64,000 nt of DNA from Apopatosoma sp963618495 (GTDB taxonomy: Bacteria > Bacillota > Clostridia > Oscillospirales > CAG-272). Position numbers and translations under genes: made by a program. Location of the stretch: contig CAVESF010000006.1 of assembly GCA_963618495.1 (NCBI GenBank), positions 14,115 to 78,114 on the forward strand, written 5' to 3'. The stretch's first letter is position 1, and each line of letters starts with the position of its first letter. Shown here piece by piece: positions 50,720 to 59,976 of the stretch. Below the pieces are notes generated by a model. That model ran no database searches. It was not told the origin of the DNA and worked only from the letters and a program-made list of their open reading frames with translations.

Positions 50720-51688
50720 ATGAAACATTATTTTATCGTGAATCCCGAAGCGGGCAAGGGAAAAATGCTCGCCTCTCTGCTCACAAAAATAAGATTTGCT
50801 TCCGAAGAGCTCGGCATCGATTATACCGTTTACAATACGACAACCACAGGCGACGGCGCACGCTATGTAAAAGAAGTATGCGGAAAGCATCCGGATGAGG
50901 ATCTGCGCTTCTATGCCTGCGGCGGAGACGGAACGCTCTACGAGGCGGTAAACGGCGCTGTCGGTCATCACGGGGCGCAGGTCGCCGTCGTGCCTACAGG
51001 CACAGGAAACGATTTTGTACGGAATTTTACGGGAAGCGAAAACTTCCTCAATATAAAGCATCAGATACTCGGCACTCCGAAAAAGATAGACCTGCTGAAA
51101 TGTAACGACAGATACTGCATCAATGTCACAAATATAGGACTCGACTGCGAAGTCGTGCAAAAGACAGACGAACTGAAAAGAAGCGTGCTTGTCCCAAGCC
51201 GATTTGCCTACTATACGGCTCTCATCTCGAAATTCTTCGGGAAATTCGGCAATGAGATAAAGGTCGCCGTGGACGACGGACCGATGATGGAATATAATCT
51301 CACGCTCATCGCGATGGGCAACGGTTGTTATTACGGCGGCGGCTTCAAGGCGATGTCGCGCGCTTATCTCGATGATGGACTCATCGATCTCTGCATGATA
51401 ACGGACGCCACAAAAGCGGACTTCATCAAAGCCGTCGCGGACTACAAAAAGGGCACTCATGTAAACAAGCTCGACAAATTTCCTTTTATCAAATACAAGA
51501 AATGCCGCAAGGTGGAGATAAGCACTGAAAAGGCGATGGGTGCCTGCGTGGACGGCGAGATATTCCCCTTCCGTCATCTGACGGTGGAGATAGTTCCCTC
51601 TGCGCTGAACTTCGTCATCCCGAGAGGCTCGGGCTATACTTCGGGCAATACGAAAGAAGGACTTGCCGCAGTCGATGCTTTGATTTAA
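50720..51688 (+). CDS. Diacylglycerol kinase family lipid kinase
   Basis: A 322-residue DagK/YegS-type kinase that phosphorylates diacylglycerol or a related lipid. The N-terminal signature is IVNPEAGKGKMLAS at residues 5-18, the nucleotide motif ACGGDGTLYEAVNG near 70, and VVPTGTGNDFVRNF near 92. The C-terminal beta domain includes NGCYYGGGFKAMSRAYLDDG with the conserved aspartates. The ribosome binding site is weak. valS starts 38 bases downstream with no terminator between. Confidence 0.9.
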   Translation: MKHYFIVNPEAGKGKMLASLLTKIRFASEELGIDYTVYNTTTTGDGARYVKEVCGKHPDEDLRFYACGGDGTLYEAVNGAVGHHGAQVAVVPTGTGNDFVRNFTGSENFLNIKHQILGTPKKIDLLKCNDRYCINVTNIGLDCEVVQKTDELKRSVLVPSRFAYYTALISKFFGKFGNEIKVAVDDGPMMEYNLTLIAMGNGCYYGGGFKAMSRAYLDDGLIDLCMITDATKADFIKAVADYKKGTHVNKLDKFPFIKYKKCRKVEISTEKAMGACVDGEIFPFRHLTVEIVPSALNFVIPRGSGYTSGNTKEGLAAVDALI

Positions 51689-51726
51689 ATATTACTACAT
51701 AAAAAGAAAGGGCAAGGAATCCGAAT

Positions 51727-54375
51727 ATGGCAAAGGAACTTGACAAAACATACAATCCCGCGTCGCTCGAAGGTCCGCTTTACAAAAGCTGGTGCGAGCG
51801 CGGATATTTTACACCCACGGCTGATAAGAAAAAACAGCCCTTCACTATCGTTATCCCGCCTCCCAATGTAACGGGACAGCTTCATATGGGTCATGCGCTC
51901 GATGAAACTCTTCAGGATACGCTCATCCGTTTCAAGCGCATGCAGGGCTACTGCACGCTCTGGGTTCCCGGCACAGACCATGCCGGAATCGCCACGCAGA
52001 TAAAAGTCGAGGAAAATCTCCGCAAGGAAAAGGGACTCTCCCGCTATGACCTCGGCAGAGAGAAATTCACCGAGCTCGTCTGGGAATGGAAAGAGAAATA
52101 CGGCAACCGCATCATCGACCAGCTCAAAGCTCTCGGCTCCTCCTGCGACTGGAGTCGCCTGCGCTTCACCATGGACGATACGCTCAGCGCCGCAGTAAAG
52201 AAAAACTTCGTTTCGCTCTATAATAAGGGGCTTATCTATCGCGGACTGCGCATCATAAACTACTGCCCGCACTGCGCCACGGCTCTCTCGGACGCCGAGG
52301 TTGAGCACAAGGATAAGGAGGGTGCATTTTGGCATATCCGCTATCCCATCAAGGGAAGCGATGGCGAATATATCACAGTGGCAACCACGCGACCCGAGAC
52401 AATGCTCGGAGACAGCGCGATAGCCGTTCATCCCGAGGATGAACGCTTCGCTTCGCTCGTCGGCAAATTTGCGATTCTCCCGCTTGTCGGCAGAGAGATA
52501 CCTATCGTAGCCGACGAATATGTAGACCGCGAATTCGGCACAGGTTGCGTAAAGATAACGCCCTGCCATGACCCGAACGACTTCGAAGTAGGCAAGCGCC
52601 ACAACCTCGAGATGATAACCGTCTTTGACAAGGACGCAAAGATAAACGAAAACGGCGGCAAATATCAGGGACTCGACCGTTTTGAAGCAAGAAAGCAGAT
52701 TGTTGCCGACCTCGAGGCAGGCGGTTATCTCGTTAAAATCGAGCCCTGCACGCACAATGTCGGTCACTGCTACCGTTGCGGAACGGTTGTCGAGCCGCTT
52801 GCCTCAAAGCAGTGGTTTGTAAAAATGGAGCCGCTCGCAAAGGGCGCTATCGAAGCAGTCGAAAGCGGCGATATCAGATATATCCCCGACCGCTTCTCGA
52901 AAATATATCTCAACTGGATGTACGGCATACGCGACTGGTGCATCTCCCGTCAGCTCTGGTGGGGTCACAGAATCCCCGCATACTACTGCGACGACTGCGG
53001 CGAGATGACCGTTTCCGGAACGGATGTCACGACCTGCCCGAAGTGCGGCGGTCATCACATCACGCAGGAAGAAGATGTTCTTGACACATGGTTCTCCTCC
53101 GCGCTCTGGCCTTTCTCAACTCTCGGCTGGCCTGACGAGGAGAGCGAGGACTACAAGTATTTCTATCCGACCTCCACGCTCGTAACAGGCTATGATATCA
53201 TTCCTTTCTGGGTTGCCAGAATGATAACCATGGGTCTGGAATGCACGGGCAAGAAGCCTTTTACAAATGTATTCATCCACGGACTTGTGCGCGACGCGCA
53301 GGGCAGAAAAATGTCCAAGTCGCTGGGCAACGGCATAGACCCGATGGAGATAATCGAAAAATACGGCGCCGACGCGCTTCGTTTTGCGCTCGTCACGGGC
53401 AATTCCCCCGGCAACGATATGCGCTTCTCCGACGAGAAGATAGAATCGGCGAGAAACTTCACAAACAAGATCTGGAATGCCTCCCGTTTCGCCCTCATGA
53501 ATATTCCCGAGAGCCTGACGGATACGGCGCTTCCTCCCGTAGGCGAGCTTCGTCTCGAGGACAAGTGGATTCTCTCCTCGCTCAATAATCTCATCGGCGA
53601 TGTGACGGAAAACCTCGAGAAATACGAACTCGGCGTTGCGCTCGCAAAGCTCTATGAGTTCATCTGGAGCGTTCTCTGCGACTGGTATATCGAGCTTATC
53701 AAGCCGCGTCTTTCCGACAAGGGATCGCGCGACTGCGAAAATGCCTGCCGCGTTCTCGCATATACGCTCTCGAGAGCGATGGAACTGCTCCATCCTTTCA
53801 TGCCGTTCATCACAGAAACGATATGGCAGGCTCTGCCGCACGAGGGTGAAAGCATAGTGATAGCGCAGTATCCGAAGAAGAGCGACGCGCTCTCCTTTGC
53901 CGCTGAAGAGGAATCAATGGACCTCGTTATCACCGCAATCCGTCAGATAAGAAACCGCCGCGCGGAGATGAATGTCCCACCGTCCAAAAAGGCGAAAATA
54001 TATATCTGCTCCACCTCTCCCGAAGCTTTCTGCGAAAAGACCTCATACTTCTTTGAAAAGCTGGCAGGCGCCTCCGAGGTGGAATATCCGGCGGAGCATT
54101 CGGGCAACGGATGCGTGCAGATAATCTCCGACAAGGCGATAATCTACATCCCGCTTGATGAAATGGTTGATTTCGAGAAAGAGGCGGCGCGGCTTTCCGC
54201 CGAGAAAGAAAAACTCCTCTCGGAGATAGAGCGCATAGACAGAAAGCTCGCAAACGAGGGCTTTGTCGCAAAAGCGCCCGCCGCAGTTATTGAGGGCGAG
54301 AAAAAGAAGCGCGAGAGCTATGCCGACAAGCTTGCTTCCGTTGAAGCCTCCATACTCAAATTCAGCAAAAAATAA
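51727..54375 (+). CDS. valS: Valyl-tRNA synthetase
   Basis: An 882-residue class I synthetase, the normal length. The HIGH motif reads PPNVTGQLHMGHALDETLQD near residue 50 and KMSKS is GRKMSKSLGNG near 530. The CP1 editing domain (~200-350) includes TTRPETMLGDSA. The C-terminal anticodon-binding domain and a coiled coil (EKEAARLSAEKEKLLSEIE near 820) follow. AAGGA lies before ATG 51727. No T-box leader is present in the 38-base gap, so regulation, if any, comes from the upstream promoter. Confidence 0.97.
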   Translation: MAKELDKTYNPASLEGPLYKSWCERGYFTPTADKKKQPFTIVIPPPNVTGQLHMGHALDETLQDTLIRFKRMQGYCTLWVPGTDHAGIATQIKVEENLRKEKGLSRYDLGREKFTELVWEWKEKYGNRIIDQLKALGSSCDWSRLRFTMDDTLSAAVKKNFVSLYNKGLIYRGLRIINYCPHCATALSDAEVEHKDKEGAFWHIRYPIKGSDGEYITVATTRPETMLGDSAIAVHPEDERFASLVGKFAILPLVGREIPIVADEYVDREFGTGCVKITPCHDPNDFEVGKRHNLEMITVFDKDAKINENGGKYQGLDRFEARKQIVADLEAGGYLVKIEPCTHNVGHCYRCGTVVEPLASKQWFVKMEPLAKGAIEAVESGDIRYIPDRFSKIYLNWMYGIRDWCISRQLWWGHRIPAYYCDDCGEMTVSGTDVTTCPKCGGHHITQEEDVLDTWFSSALWPFSTLGWPDEESEDYKYFYPTSTLVTGYDIIPFWVARMITMGLECTGKKPFTNVFIHGLVRDAQGRKMSKSLGNGIDPMEIIEKYGADALRFALVTGNSPGNDMRFSDEKIESARNFTNKIWNASRFALMNIPESLTDTALPPVGELRLEDKWILSSLNNLIGDVTENLEKYELGVALAKLYEFIWSVLCDWYIELIKPRLSDKGSRDCENACRVLAYTLSRAMELLHPFMPFITETIWQALPHEGESIVIAQYPKKSDALSFAAEEESMDLVITAIRQIRNRRAEMNVPPSKKAKIYICSTSPEAFCEKTSYFFEKLAGASEVEYPAEHSGNGCVQIISDKAIIYIPLDEMVDFEKEAARLSAEKEKLLSEIERIDRKLANEGFVAKAPAAVIEGEKKKRESYADKLASVEASILKFSKK

Positions 54376-54425
54376 AAATAAATAAAATTTCAATCGACAC
54401 TAAAATGCGACTGCATTCGCAGAAG

Positions 54426-54468
54426 AAAAACGGTATACTCTTTTTTGAGAGATGCCGTTTTTTATTTT
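54426..54468 (+). terminator. Terminator between valS and spoIIAA
   Basis: AAAAACGG pairs with CCGTTTTT over a TAT/ATG and CTCT/GAGAG stem; followed by TTTATTTTG. Confidence 0.8.
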
Positions 54469-54494
54469 GTCAAAAAGCAAGGAAGGGTGAAAAT

Positions 54495-54848
54495 TTGGAA
54501 AATCTGATACTGAAATACGAAAACGATGTGCTGACGGCAAGGCTCGCGGGAGAGTTCGACCATCATCTCGCCGCCGAAATCCGCACAAAAATAGACGAGG
54601 CGATGATGACAAATCTGCCGAAGAAGCTGATATTGGAGCTTTCCGAGATAGAATTTATGGACAGTTCCGGACTCGGGCTGATACTCGGCAGATATACAAA
54701 GGCACAGGAAATAGGTTGTCTGCTCATACTGCGAAATCCGACAAGACGCATAAAAAGGATAATGGAAGTATCGGGCATGGGCGGCATGATAAAGACGGAA
54801 GAAACGAAAGCGGAGGTAAACGAAAATGGCAAAAAAACCGGTAAATGA
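54495..54848 (+). CDS. spoIIAA: Anti-sigma F factor antagonist SpoIIAA
   Basis: A 117-residue STAS-domain protein. The phosphorylation site is in EIEFMDSSGLGLILGRYT near residue 55, matching Ser58 of B. subtilis SpoIIAA. Unphosphorylated SpoIIAA frees sigma F from SpoIIAB in the forespore; SpoIIAB phosphorylates it. No ATG fits the family start, and the likely start is TTG 54495, after GGAAGGGTG. The frame is open further upstream to 54405, but that part would translate the valS terminator. First gene of the sigma-F operon; it overlaps spoIIAB by 23 bases. No clear sigma-H promoter was found. Confidence 0.9.
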   Translation: MENLILKYENDVLTARLAGEFDHHLAAEIRTKIDEAMMTNLPKKLILELSEIEFMDSSGLGLILGRYTKAQEIGCLLILRNPTRRIKRIMEVSGMGGMIKTEETKAEVNENGKKTGK

Positions 54849-55275
54849 GCTGAAATGCACATTTCTCTCGACATCGCAGAATGAAGCGCTGGCAAGAAAT
54901 ATAGTATCGGGCTTCATCCTGCCGCTTGATCCCGATATAGACGAACTCGCCGATATCCGCTGTGCCGTGAGCGAGGCGGTTACAAACTGCGTCGTCCACG
55001 CCTACAGATACAAAACGGGATACATCACCGTTTCGGCAAAATATTATGAGGACAGAACCCTGCGGCTGACGATTTCGGATAAGGGCTGCGGCATTCCCGA
55101 TGTCAGAAAGGCGCGCACGCCGCTTTTCACGACGGCACCCGATGAAGACAGATGCGGCATGGGCTTCTCTATCATGGAGAGCTTTGCTGATAAACTTCTC
55201 GTTTCATCCAAGGTCGGCGCGGGCACAAAGGTCACTTTCATAAAGAAGCTTTCCGAGGCAAGCTACATAAAATAA
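54826..55275 (+). CDS. spoIIAB: Anti-sigma F factor SpoIIAB
   Basis: A 149-residue GHKL-type protein kinase that holds sigma F inactive and phosphorylates SpoIIAA. The N-box is IRCAVSEAVTNCVVHAYRY near residue 45, the G1 box ISDKGCGIPDVRKA near 85, and the ATP-lid/G2 region DRCGMGFSIMESFADKL near 110. GGAGG lies nine bases before the ATG, inside spoIIAA, so the two are coupled. The N-terminus has about six residues more than B. subtilis. Confidence 0.95.
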   Translation: MAKKPVNELKCTFLSTSQNEALARNIVSGFILPLDPDIDELADIRCAVSEAVTNCVVHAYRYKTGYITVSAKYYEDRTLRLTISDKGCGIPDVRKARTPLFTTAPDEDRCGMGFSIMESFADKLLVSSKVGAGTKVTFIKKLSEASYIK

Positions 55276-55296
55276 TCCGAAAAGGAGAGTTTTTTC

Positions 55297-56031
55297 ATGT
55301 GCGGAAAGCAAGAACAGCTATATGACGACAATATGGCACTCATCGCCCTCGCGCAGAGCGGAGACGGGGAGGCGCTGGAGCGTCTCATCTCGCAGAATAT
55401 GGGGCTGGTGAAAAACATAGCAAAGCGGTTTGTCGGAAGAGGTGCGGAATTTGAAGACCTCGTCCAGATAGGCTCCATCGGGATGCTCAAGGCGGCAAAA
55501 AGCTTTGACAGCTCCTACGGGACGGTTTTCTCGACATACGCCGTGCCGCTGATAATAGGCGAAATCCGCCGATTTCTGCGCGATGACGGCATAATCAAGG
55601 TCAGCCGCGATATCCGCCGCCGCGGAAGCGAAATAATGAGAGCAAAGGAAAAATTTATCGCGGAAAACGACCGCGAGCCGAAAATAAGCGAGCTCTCCGC
55701 CATCTGCGGTATATCGCCCGAGGATATCGTCTATGCGCTCGATGCCGTCTGTCCCGTGTATTCGCTTCAGGATACGCTCGGAAACGACGATGACGGTGCA
55801 ACGCTTGAGGCGGTCACTCCGAGCGCGGAAAACGAGATAGAACGTGCCACGGACAAGCTGGCACTCAAGGAAGCTATATCAAAGCTCGACGAGCAAAGCC
55901 GCAGTATCATCATGCTCCGGTATTATCGTGAGCTTTCACAGCAACAGACAGCGCAGATACTTGGGTTGACGCAGGTCAAGGTATCGCGCGAGGAAAAGCG
56001 CATTTTCGCACTTCTGCGCAAGGAGTTGTAA
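55297..56031 (+). CDS. sigF: RNA polymerase sporulation sigma factor F
   Basis: A 244-residue sigma-70 family protein, the first forespore-specific sigma factor. Region 2 includes LVKNIAKRFVGRGAEFEDL and the -10 recognition helix near YGTVFSTYAVPLIIGEIRRF. Region 3 is IIKVSRDIRRRGSEIMRAKE. Region 4 ends with LSQQQTAQILGLTQVKVSRE, the -35 helix-turn-helix. AAGGAGAG lies before the ATG, 21 bases after spoIIAB. A 10-bp hairpin ends the operon. Its presence shows that the organism can, or recently could, sporulate. Confidence 0.95.
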   Translation: MCGKQEQLYDDNMALIALAQSGDGEALERLISQNMGLVKNIAKRFVGRGAEFEDLVQIGSIGMLKAAKSFDSSYGTVFSTYAVPLIIGEIRRFLRDDGIIKVSRDIRRRGSEIMRAKEKFIAENDREPKISELSAICGISPEDIVYALDAVCPVYSLQDTLGNDDDGATLEAVTPSAENEIERATDKLALKEAISKLDEQSRSIIMLRYYRELSQQQTAQILGLTQVKVSREEKRIFALLRKEL

Positions 56032-56035
56032 GTTT

Positions 56036-56060
56036 AAGTCCCGCACGGCGTGCGGGACTT
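56036..56060 (+). terminator. Terminator of the spoIIA operon
   Basis: AAGTCCCGCA pairs exactly with TGCGGGACTT around CGGCG; TCGGTTTTGG follows. Confidence 0.8.
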
Positions 56061-56340
56061 TCGGTTTTGGCTGTATATTCGGGTTCCTTTATTTTCAAGC
56101 GGCAAAAGCACACAGCGATGAGCCAAGAGAAAAAATGATTTGCCGGTTTTTGCGGCATCATCCACAAAAATCACGCACTACATTTGTGACAAACAGAGAA
56201 AATCAAGGCAAAATATACAAATATTTCAAACCAAATTTTTGGCGAAAATCTTTCTGTTTTAACATCAAAATGTTGACTTTTAACAGTATTATGTGATATA
56301 ATTAACATGATTGATTTTTGATTATAAGGACGGTGAAAAA
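56061..56340 (+). other. Intergenic region ahead of the deoR gene
   Basis: AT-rich, with no convincing gene. It holds three TTAACA repeats, an AACAT-CAAA-ATGTT inverted repeat (56261-56274) and the promoter at 56273-56302, all within the last 80 bases. The first ~190 bases show nothing recognisable. Confidence 0.6.
56259..56308 (+). promoter_or_regulatory. DeoR-operon promoter with three evenly spaced repeats
   Basis: The promoter is TTGACT (56273-56278), 18 bases, TATAAT (56297-56302) with extended TGA. TTAACAT at 56259, TTAACAG at 56280 and TTAACAT at 56302 are direct repeats spaced 21 and 22 bases, that is two helical turns, and flank the -35 and -10. Such repeats on one face of the helix fit an oligomeric DeoR-type repressor. 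Confidence 0.6.
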
Positions 56341-57108
56341 ATGCCAAAGGACAGAAAGGAGCAGATAAAGGATATTCTCACAGAGAAGCCCTTTGTCTCC
56401 CTGCATGAGCTGGAAGCGAAGTTTCCCGAGGTCACAAGCATGACTCTGCGCCGCGATATCGCATATCTCGAGAGCAGAGGCGAGCTGATAAAGGTTCGCG
56501 GCGGCGCGCGCTCGATGAAGTTCATCACATCGTCGATGGAGGACGAATTCGGAAAGCGCCTGCACGAGTCCACCGAAGAAAAGGCACGCATCGCTCTCGC
56601 GGCGCTCGATTTCATAGAGCCGAACCGCTCTATTTTCATCGATTCGGGAACAACGGCGCTGGCACTTGCCTCGGTCGTTCCGGATGAGCATATCATCTTT
56701 ACCACAGCGGGTCCCCATGTTGCCATAGAGCTGGCGAAAAACAGAAAAAACATCGTCAATCTCGTCGGCGGCATGATAAATCACGATAATTTTTCCGTTT
56801 CGGGAATGGAAGCCCTGCGGTTTGTCTCCGAGATAAATATCGACATCGCTTTCATAGTTCCCTCATGCGTTTCCGTTTCCGGCGGATTCACCTGCGGAAA
56901 CTATTCGGAATGCGAAATGAAAAAATTCATCCTCGCAAAGGCGATGCGGAAGATTGTTCTCATGGACAGCACCAAGCTCGGCAAGAGCCTGCCGTATACC
57001 TTCTGCCATGCGGAGGATATCGATGTGCTGATAACAGACGGCGAGCTGCCGCGCGATTTTCGCGAACAGCTTGAGAAAAACAATGTCAAAACAATAATTG
57101 CAAAATAA
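56341..57108 (+). CDS. DeoR-family transcriptional regulator
   Basis: A 255-residue regulator. The N-terminal winged helix (~1-60) includes LHELEAKFPEVTSMTLRRDI and the wing RGELIKVRGGARS. The C-terminal DeoR sensor domain, related to sugar-phosphate isomerases, has IDSGTTALALASV near 100, VNLVGGMINHDNFSVSG near 140 and MDSTKLGKS near 215. Members respond to phosphorylated sugars. It lies 40 bases ahead of the 2-oxoacid dehydrogenase genes on the same strand and probably controls them and itself. ATG 56341 is preferred over an upstream frame start because it lies after the predicted transcription start. Confidence 0.88.
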   Translation: MPKDRKEQIKDILTEKPFVSLHELEAKFPEVTSMTLRRDIAYLESRGELIKVRGGARSMKFITSSMEDEFGKRLHESTEEKARIALAALDFIEPNRSIFIDSGTTALALASVVPDEHIIFTTAGPHVAIELAKNRKNIVNLVGGMINHDNFSVSGMEALRFVSEINIDIAFIVPSCVSVSGGFTCGNYSECEMKKFILAKAMRKIVLMDSTKLGKSLPYTFCHAEDIDVLITDGELPRDFREQLEKNNVKTIIAK

Positions 57109-57122
57109 AAAAATACGACGGT

Positions 57123-57136
57123 AAACCCGTCGGGAA
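57123..57136 (+). repeat. Leader repeat AAACCCGTCGGGAA, copy 1
   Basis: Lies 13 bases before the E2 start. Its CCGTCG also pairs with CGACGG at 57116-57121. An identical 14-mer lies before the E1 gene. Confidence 0.5.
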
Positions 57137-57148
57137 TGGAGTAATAAT

Positions 57149-58474
57149 ATGGCAAATGCCGTAATCATGCCCCGCCAGGGGCAAAGCGTAGAAAGCTGTA
57201 TCATCACCTCTTGGAACAAAAAGGTCGGTGATAAGGTTGGCGTAGGCGATGTGCTCTTCTCCTACGAAACCGACAAATCGGCTTTCGATGAAAAATCCGA
57301 AGTGGAAGGCACTCTTCTGAAAGTGCTTTTCGGTGAGGGCGACGATGTTCCCTGCCTCGAAACGGTATGCTACATCGGAAACGAGGGCGAAACGGTAGCG
57401 GACGAGGCAAAAGCCGCACCCGAGGCAAAATCAGAAGAAAAAGCCGAGGTCAAAGCCGAAGCGGCGGAAGCAAAGCCCGCAGAGGTCGATATTCCCGTGA
57501 GAGCCGAGGGCGAGAGAGTGAAAATCTCCCCGAGAGCCAAGAATCTCGCGCTGAAAACAGGCGCCGACCTTTCCCACGCAGGCGCAACCGGACCGAATGG
57601 CAGAATAATAGAACGCGATGTAGTCGCCGCACTCGACGCGGGTTACACGGTACCCACGGCAAAGGTTGAAGATTTCCTCGCCGGCAGATTCACGGTGGAA
57701 GCAGCGGAAGTGAAGGCAGAAGCTCCCGCAGCCGCAGCCGCTCACGCGCAGGTTGCCGCTCCCGCAGCCGCTCCCGAGGTAGAATACGAAGATGTCAAGC
57801 TCCCGCAGATACGCAAGGTCATCGCCCGCTCGATGCAAGCTTCGCTTCAGGAATGCGCTCAGCTCACGCTCAATGCATCTTTTGATGCCACACAGATTAT
57901 GGCTTTCCGCGCCGCTATGAAAGCAAACGGCGAAGCTATGGGTATGGGCAACATCACGATAAACGATATGATTCTCTTCGCCGTTGCGAAAACGCTCCCT
58001 GCGCACAAGAGCCTCAATGCTCATTTCCTCGGCGAGAATATGCGCTTCTTCCATAATGTAAATCTCGGCATAGCCGTCGATACGGAGCGCGGACTCATGG
58101 TTCCCACAGTCGCATGCGCGGAGAAGCTCTCTCTTTCCGAGCTGGCTAAAGCTTCAAAGGCAGTGATATCCGAAGCGCAGAGCGGCACGATAAGCCCTGA
58201 TAAACTGAAAGGCGCATCGTTTACAGTAAGCAATCTCGGCGCGATGGGCGTGGAAAGCTTCACACCCGTGATAAACCCGCCGCAGACAGGCATACTCGGC
58301 GTCTGCTCGCTGACAAAGCGCATAAAGGAAGTCGGCGGCGCACCCGTTTTCTATCCCTGCATACCGCTCTCGCTCACATTTGACCACAGAGCGCTCGACG
58401 GCGCACCCGCGGCAAGATTTTTACGCGCCCTCTGCACAAATCTCGAAAACTTCAATCTCCTCCTCGCAAAATAA
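57149..58474 (+). CDS. Dihydrolipoamide acyltransferase, E2 of a 2-oxoacid dehydrogenase complex
   Basis: A 441-residue E2. The lipoyl domain (~1-78) carries the lipoyl lysine in YETDKSAFDEKSE at about residue 43. A flexible Ala/Glu/Lys-rich linker follows, then the peripheral subunit-binding domain (RVKISPRAKNLALKTGADLS, ~125-160), an Ala/Pro linker, and the catalytic domain (~210-441) with the active-site TFDHRALDGAPAARF. One lipoyl domain is present. The acyl group (acetyl from pyruvate or acetoin, or a branched chain) is not decidable from sequence. GGAG lies before the ATG. No lipoate ligase lies nearby. Confidence 0.93.
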   Translation: MANAVIMPRQGQSVESCIITSWNKKVGDKVGVGDVLFSYETDKSAFDEKSEVEGTLLKVLFGEGDDVPCLETVCYIGNEGETVADEAKAAPEAKSEEKAEVKAEAAEAKPAEVDIPVRAEGERVKISPRAKNLALKTGADLSHAGATGPNGRIIERDVVAALDAGYTVPTAKVEDFLAGRFTVEAAEVKAEAPAAAAAHAQVAAPAAAPEVEYEDVKLPQIRKVIARSMQASLQECAQLTLNASFDATQIMAFRAAMKANGEAMGMGNITINDMILFAVAKTLPAHKSLNAHFLGENMRFFHNVNLGIAVDTERGLMVPTVACAEKLSLSELAKASKAVISEAQSGTISPDKLKGASFTVSNLGAMGVESFTPVINPPQTGILGVCSLTKRIKEVGGAPVFYPCIPLSLTFDHRALDGAPAARFLRALCTNLENFNLLLAK

Positions 58475-58552
58475 AACGGCGCGGCAAAGTCCCCACAACG
58501 GCGGGAGCGCAATGCCGTAAAATATAAAAGCCGTTGAGAAAAGGAAGTAATA

Positions 58553-59914
58553 ATGTACGATCTCATTGTACTCGGCGGAGGTCCTGCCGGATATAATGCG
58601 GCGGAAAGAGCCGCACACAGCGGAATGAAAACGCTCGTCCTCGAGGGTCGCTCTCTCGGCGGCGTCTGCCTCAACGAGGGCTGCGTCCCGACAAAGACGC
58701 TGCTCTACAGCGCAAAGATTTTCGACTATGCAAAGCACGGCGCAGACTACGGCGTAAAGACCGAAAACGCCTCCATAGACCACTCGTTCGTGGTGTCAAG
58801 AAAAGATAAAGTTGTAAAAACGCTCGTTTCGGGCATCCAGATGAAACTGAAAAAAGCGGGCGTGGATGTCGTTTCCGAATACGGAAAGATAGTGTGCAAA
58901 ATTGACGGCGGTTTTGCAGTGGAAGCGGCAGGCAAGCGCTATGAGGGCGCAAAACTGCTCATCTGCACAGGCTCCTATGCTTTTGTTCCGCCGATACCCG
59001 GACTTCGCGAAGCAGTGGCATCCGGCTTTGCCATGACAAACCGCGAGATACTCGATATGAAAGAAGCACCCGCTTCTCTCGCTGTCATCGGCGGCGGTGT
59101 AATCGGACTTGAAATGGCTTCGTATTTCAATTCCATCGGCACGAAAGTCACCGTTATAGAAATGCTCGACCACATAGCGGGACCCACCGACAGCGAAATC
59201 TCGAAGGTTCTCCTCCGCAATTATAAGGCAAAGGGCGTGGAGTTTCTGCTCGGCGCAAAGGTTACGGGAGTATCCGCCGGCAAGGTCGCATACGAGCTGG
59301 ACGGCAGGCAGTGCGAAGTTTCGGCAGACAAGGTTCTCGTTTCCATCGGCAGACGCGCAAATACAGCCGATATCGGGCTTGAGACGGTAGGCGTTCAGGT
59401 AGAGCGCGGCGCCGTCGTCACCGACGAATACTGCAAGACAAATATCCCCGGCATATGGGCGGCAGGCGATGTAAACGGCAAGGTGATGCTTGCGCACACG
59501 GCATATCGCGAGGGGGAGGTCGCCGTAGCCAATATGCTCGGCGCAAGAGAGAGAGTTAATTATCTCTCCATACCCTCCGTCATATATACAAATCCCGAGG
59601 TTGCAAGCGTCGGCGAGACAAGCGAAAGCATCGCCGCAAAGGGTCTCGATGCAAAAACCACCTCTGTCACACTCAAATACAGCGGCAGATACATCGCCGA
59701 AAACGAGCACGGCGACGGCATAGTCAAGATAATCACGGATAAGGAACACGGAACCGTACTCGGAGTTCACATGATAGGAAGCTATGCCTCGGAGATAATC
59801 TACGGTGCCGCCATGATGGTGGAAAAGGAAATGCGCGCGGACGATGTGAAAAAGCTCGTATTCCCGCATCCCACAGTATGCGAGGTTATCCGCGAAGCGA
59901 TGTTCATGATTTAA
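58553..59914 (+). CDS. lpdA: Dihydrolipoyl dehydrogenase, E3
   Basis: A 453-residue flavoenzyme that reoxidises dihydrolipoamide with NAD. FAD motif VLGGGPAGYNAAERAA at residues 6-21, redox disulfide GGVCLNEGCVPTKTLLYSAK near 40-59, NAD motif VIGGGVIGLEMASYF near 180, second FAD motif GIWAAGDVNGKVMLAHTAY near 305, and the catalytic His-Glu pair in FPHPTVCEVIREA at the C-terminus. No lipoyl domain is fused. AGGAAG precedes the ATG. It lies between E2 and E1 in one operon. Confidence 0.96.
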   Translation: MYDLIVLGGGPAGYNAAERAAHSGMKTLVLEGRSLGGVCLNEGCVPTKTLLYSAKIFDYAKHGADYGVKTENASIDHSFVVSRKDKVVKTLVSGIQMKLKKAGVDVVSEYGKIVCKIDGGFAVEAAGKRYEGAKLLICTGSYAFVPPIPGLREAVASGFAMTNREILDMKEAPASLAVIGGGVIGLEMASYFNSIGTKVTVIEMLDHIAGPTDSEISKVLLRNYKAKGVEFLLGAKVTGVSAGKVAYELDGRQCEVSADKVLVSIGRRANTADIGLETVGVQVERGAVVTDEYCKTNIPGIWAAGDVNGKVMLAHTAYREGEVAVANMLGARERVNYLSIPSVIYTNPEVASVGETSESIAAKGLDAKTTSVTLKYSGRYIAENEHGDGIVKIITDKEHGTVLGVHMIGSYASEIIYGAAMMVEKEMRADDVKKLVFPHPTVCEVIREAMFMI

Positions 59915-59976
59915 GCGAAAACAAATTTACATAAAACATAAAAAAATTTACGGATTCGGCGGTCACCGTTTCAAGA

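Noticed and set aside
51689..51726. T-box riboswitch before valS, and likewise before proS (16017-16109)
   Set aside because: The gaps are too short (38 and 93 bases) and have no specifier stem or T-box sequence.
51685..52767. A 360-codon minus-strand frame inside valS
   Set aside because: Fully antisense to valS, whose HIGH and KMSKS motifs are intact.
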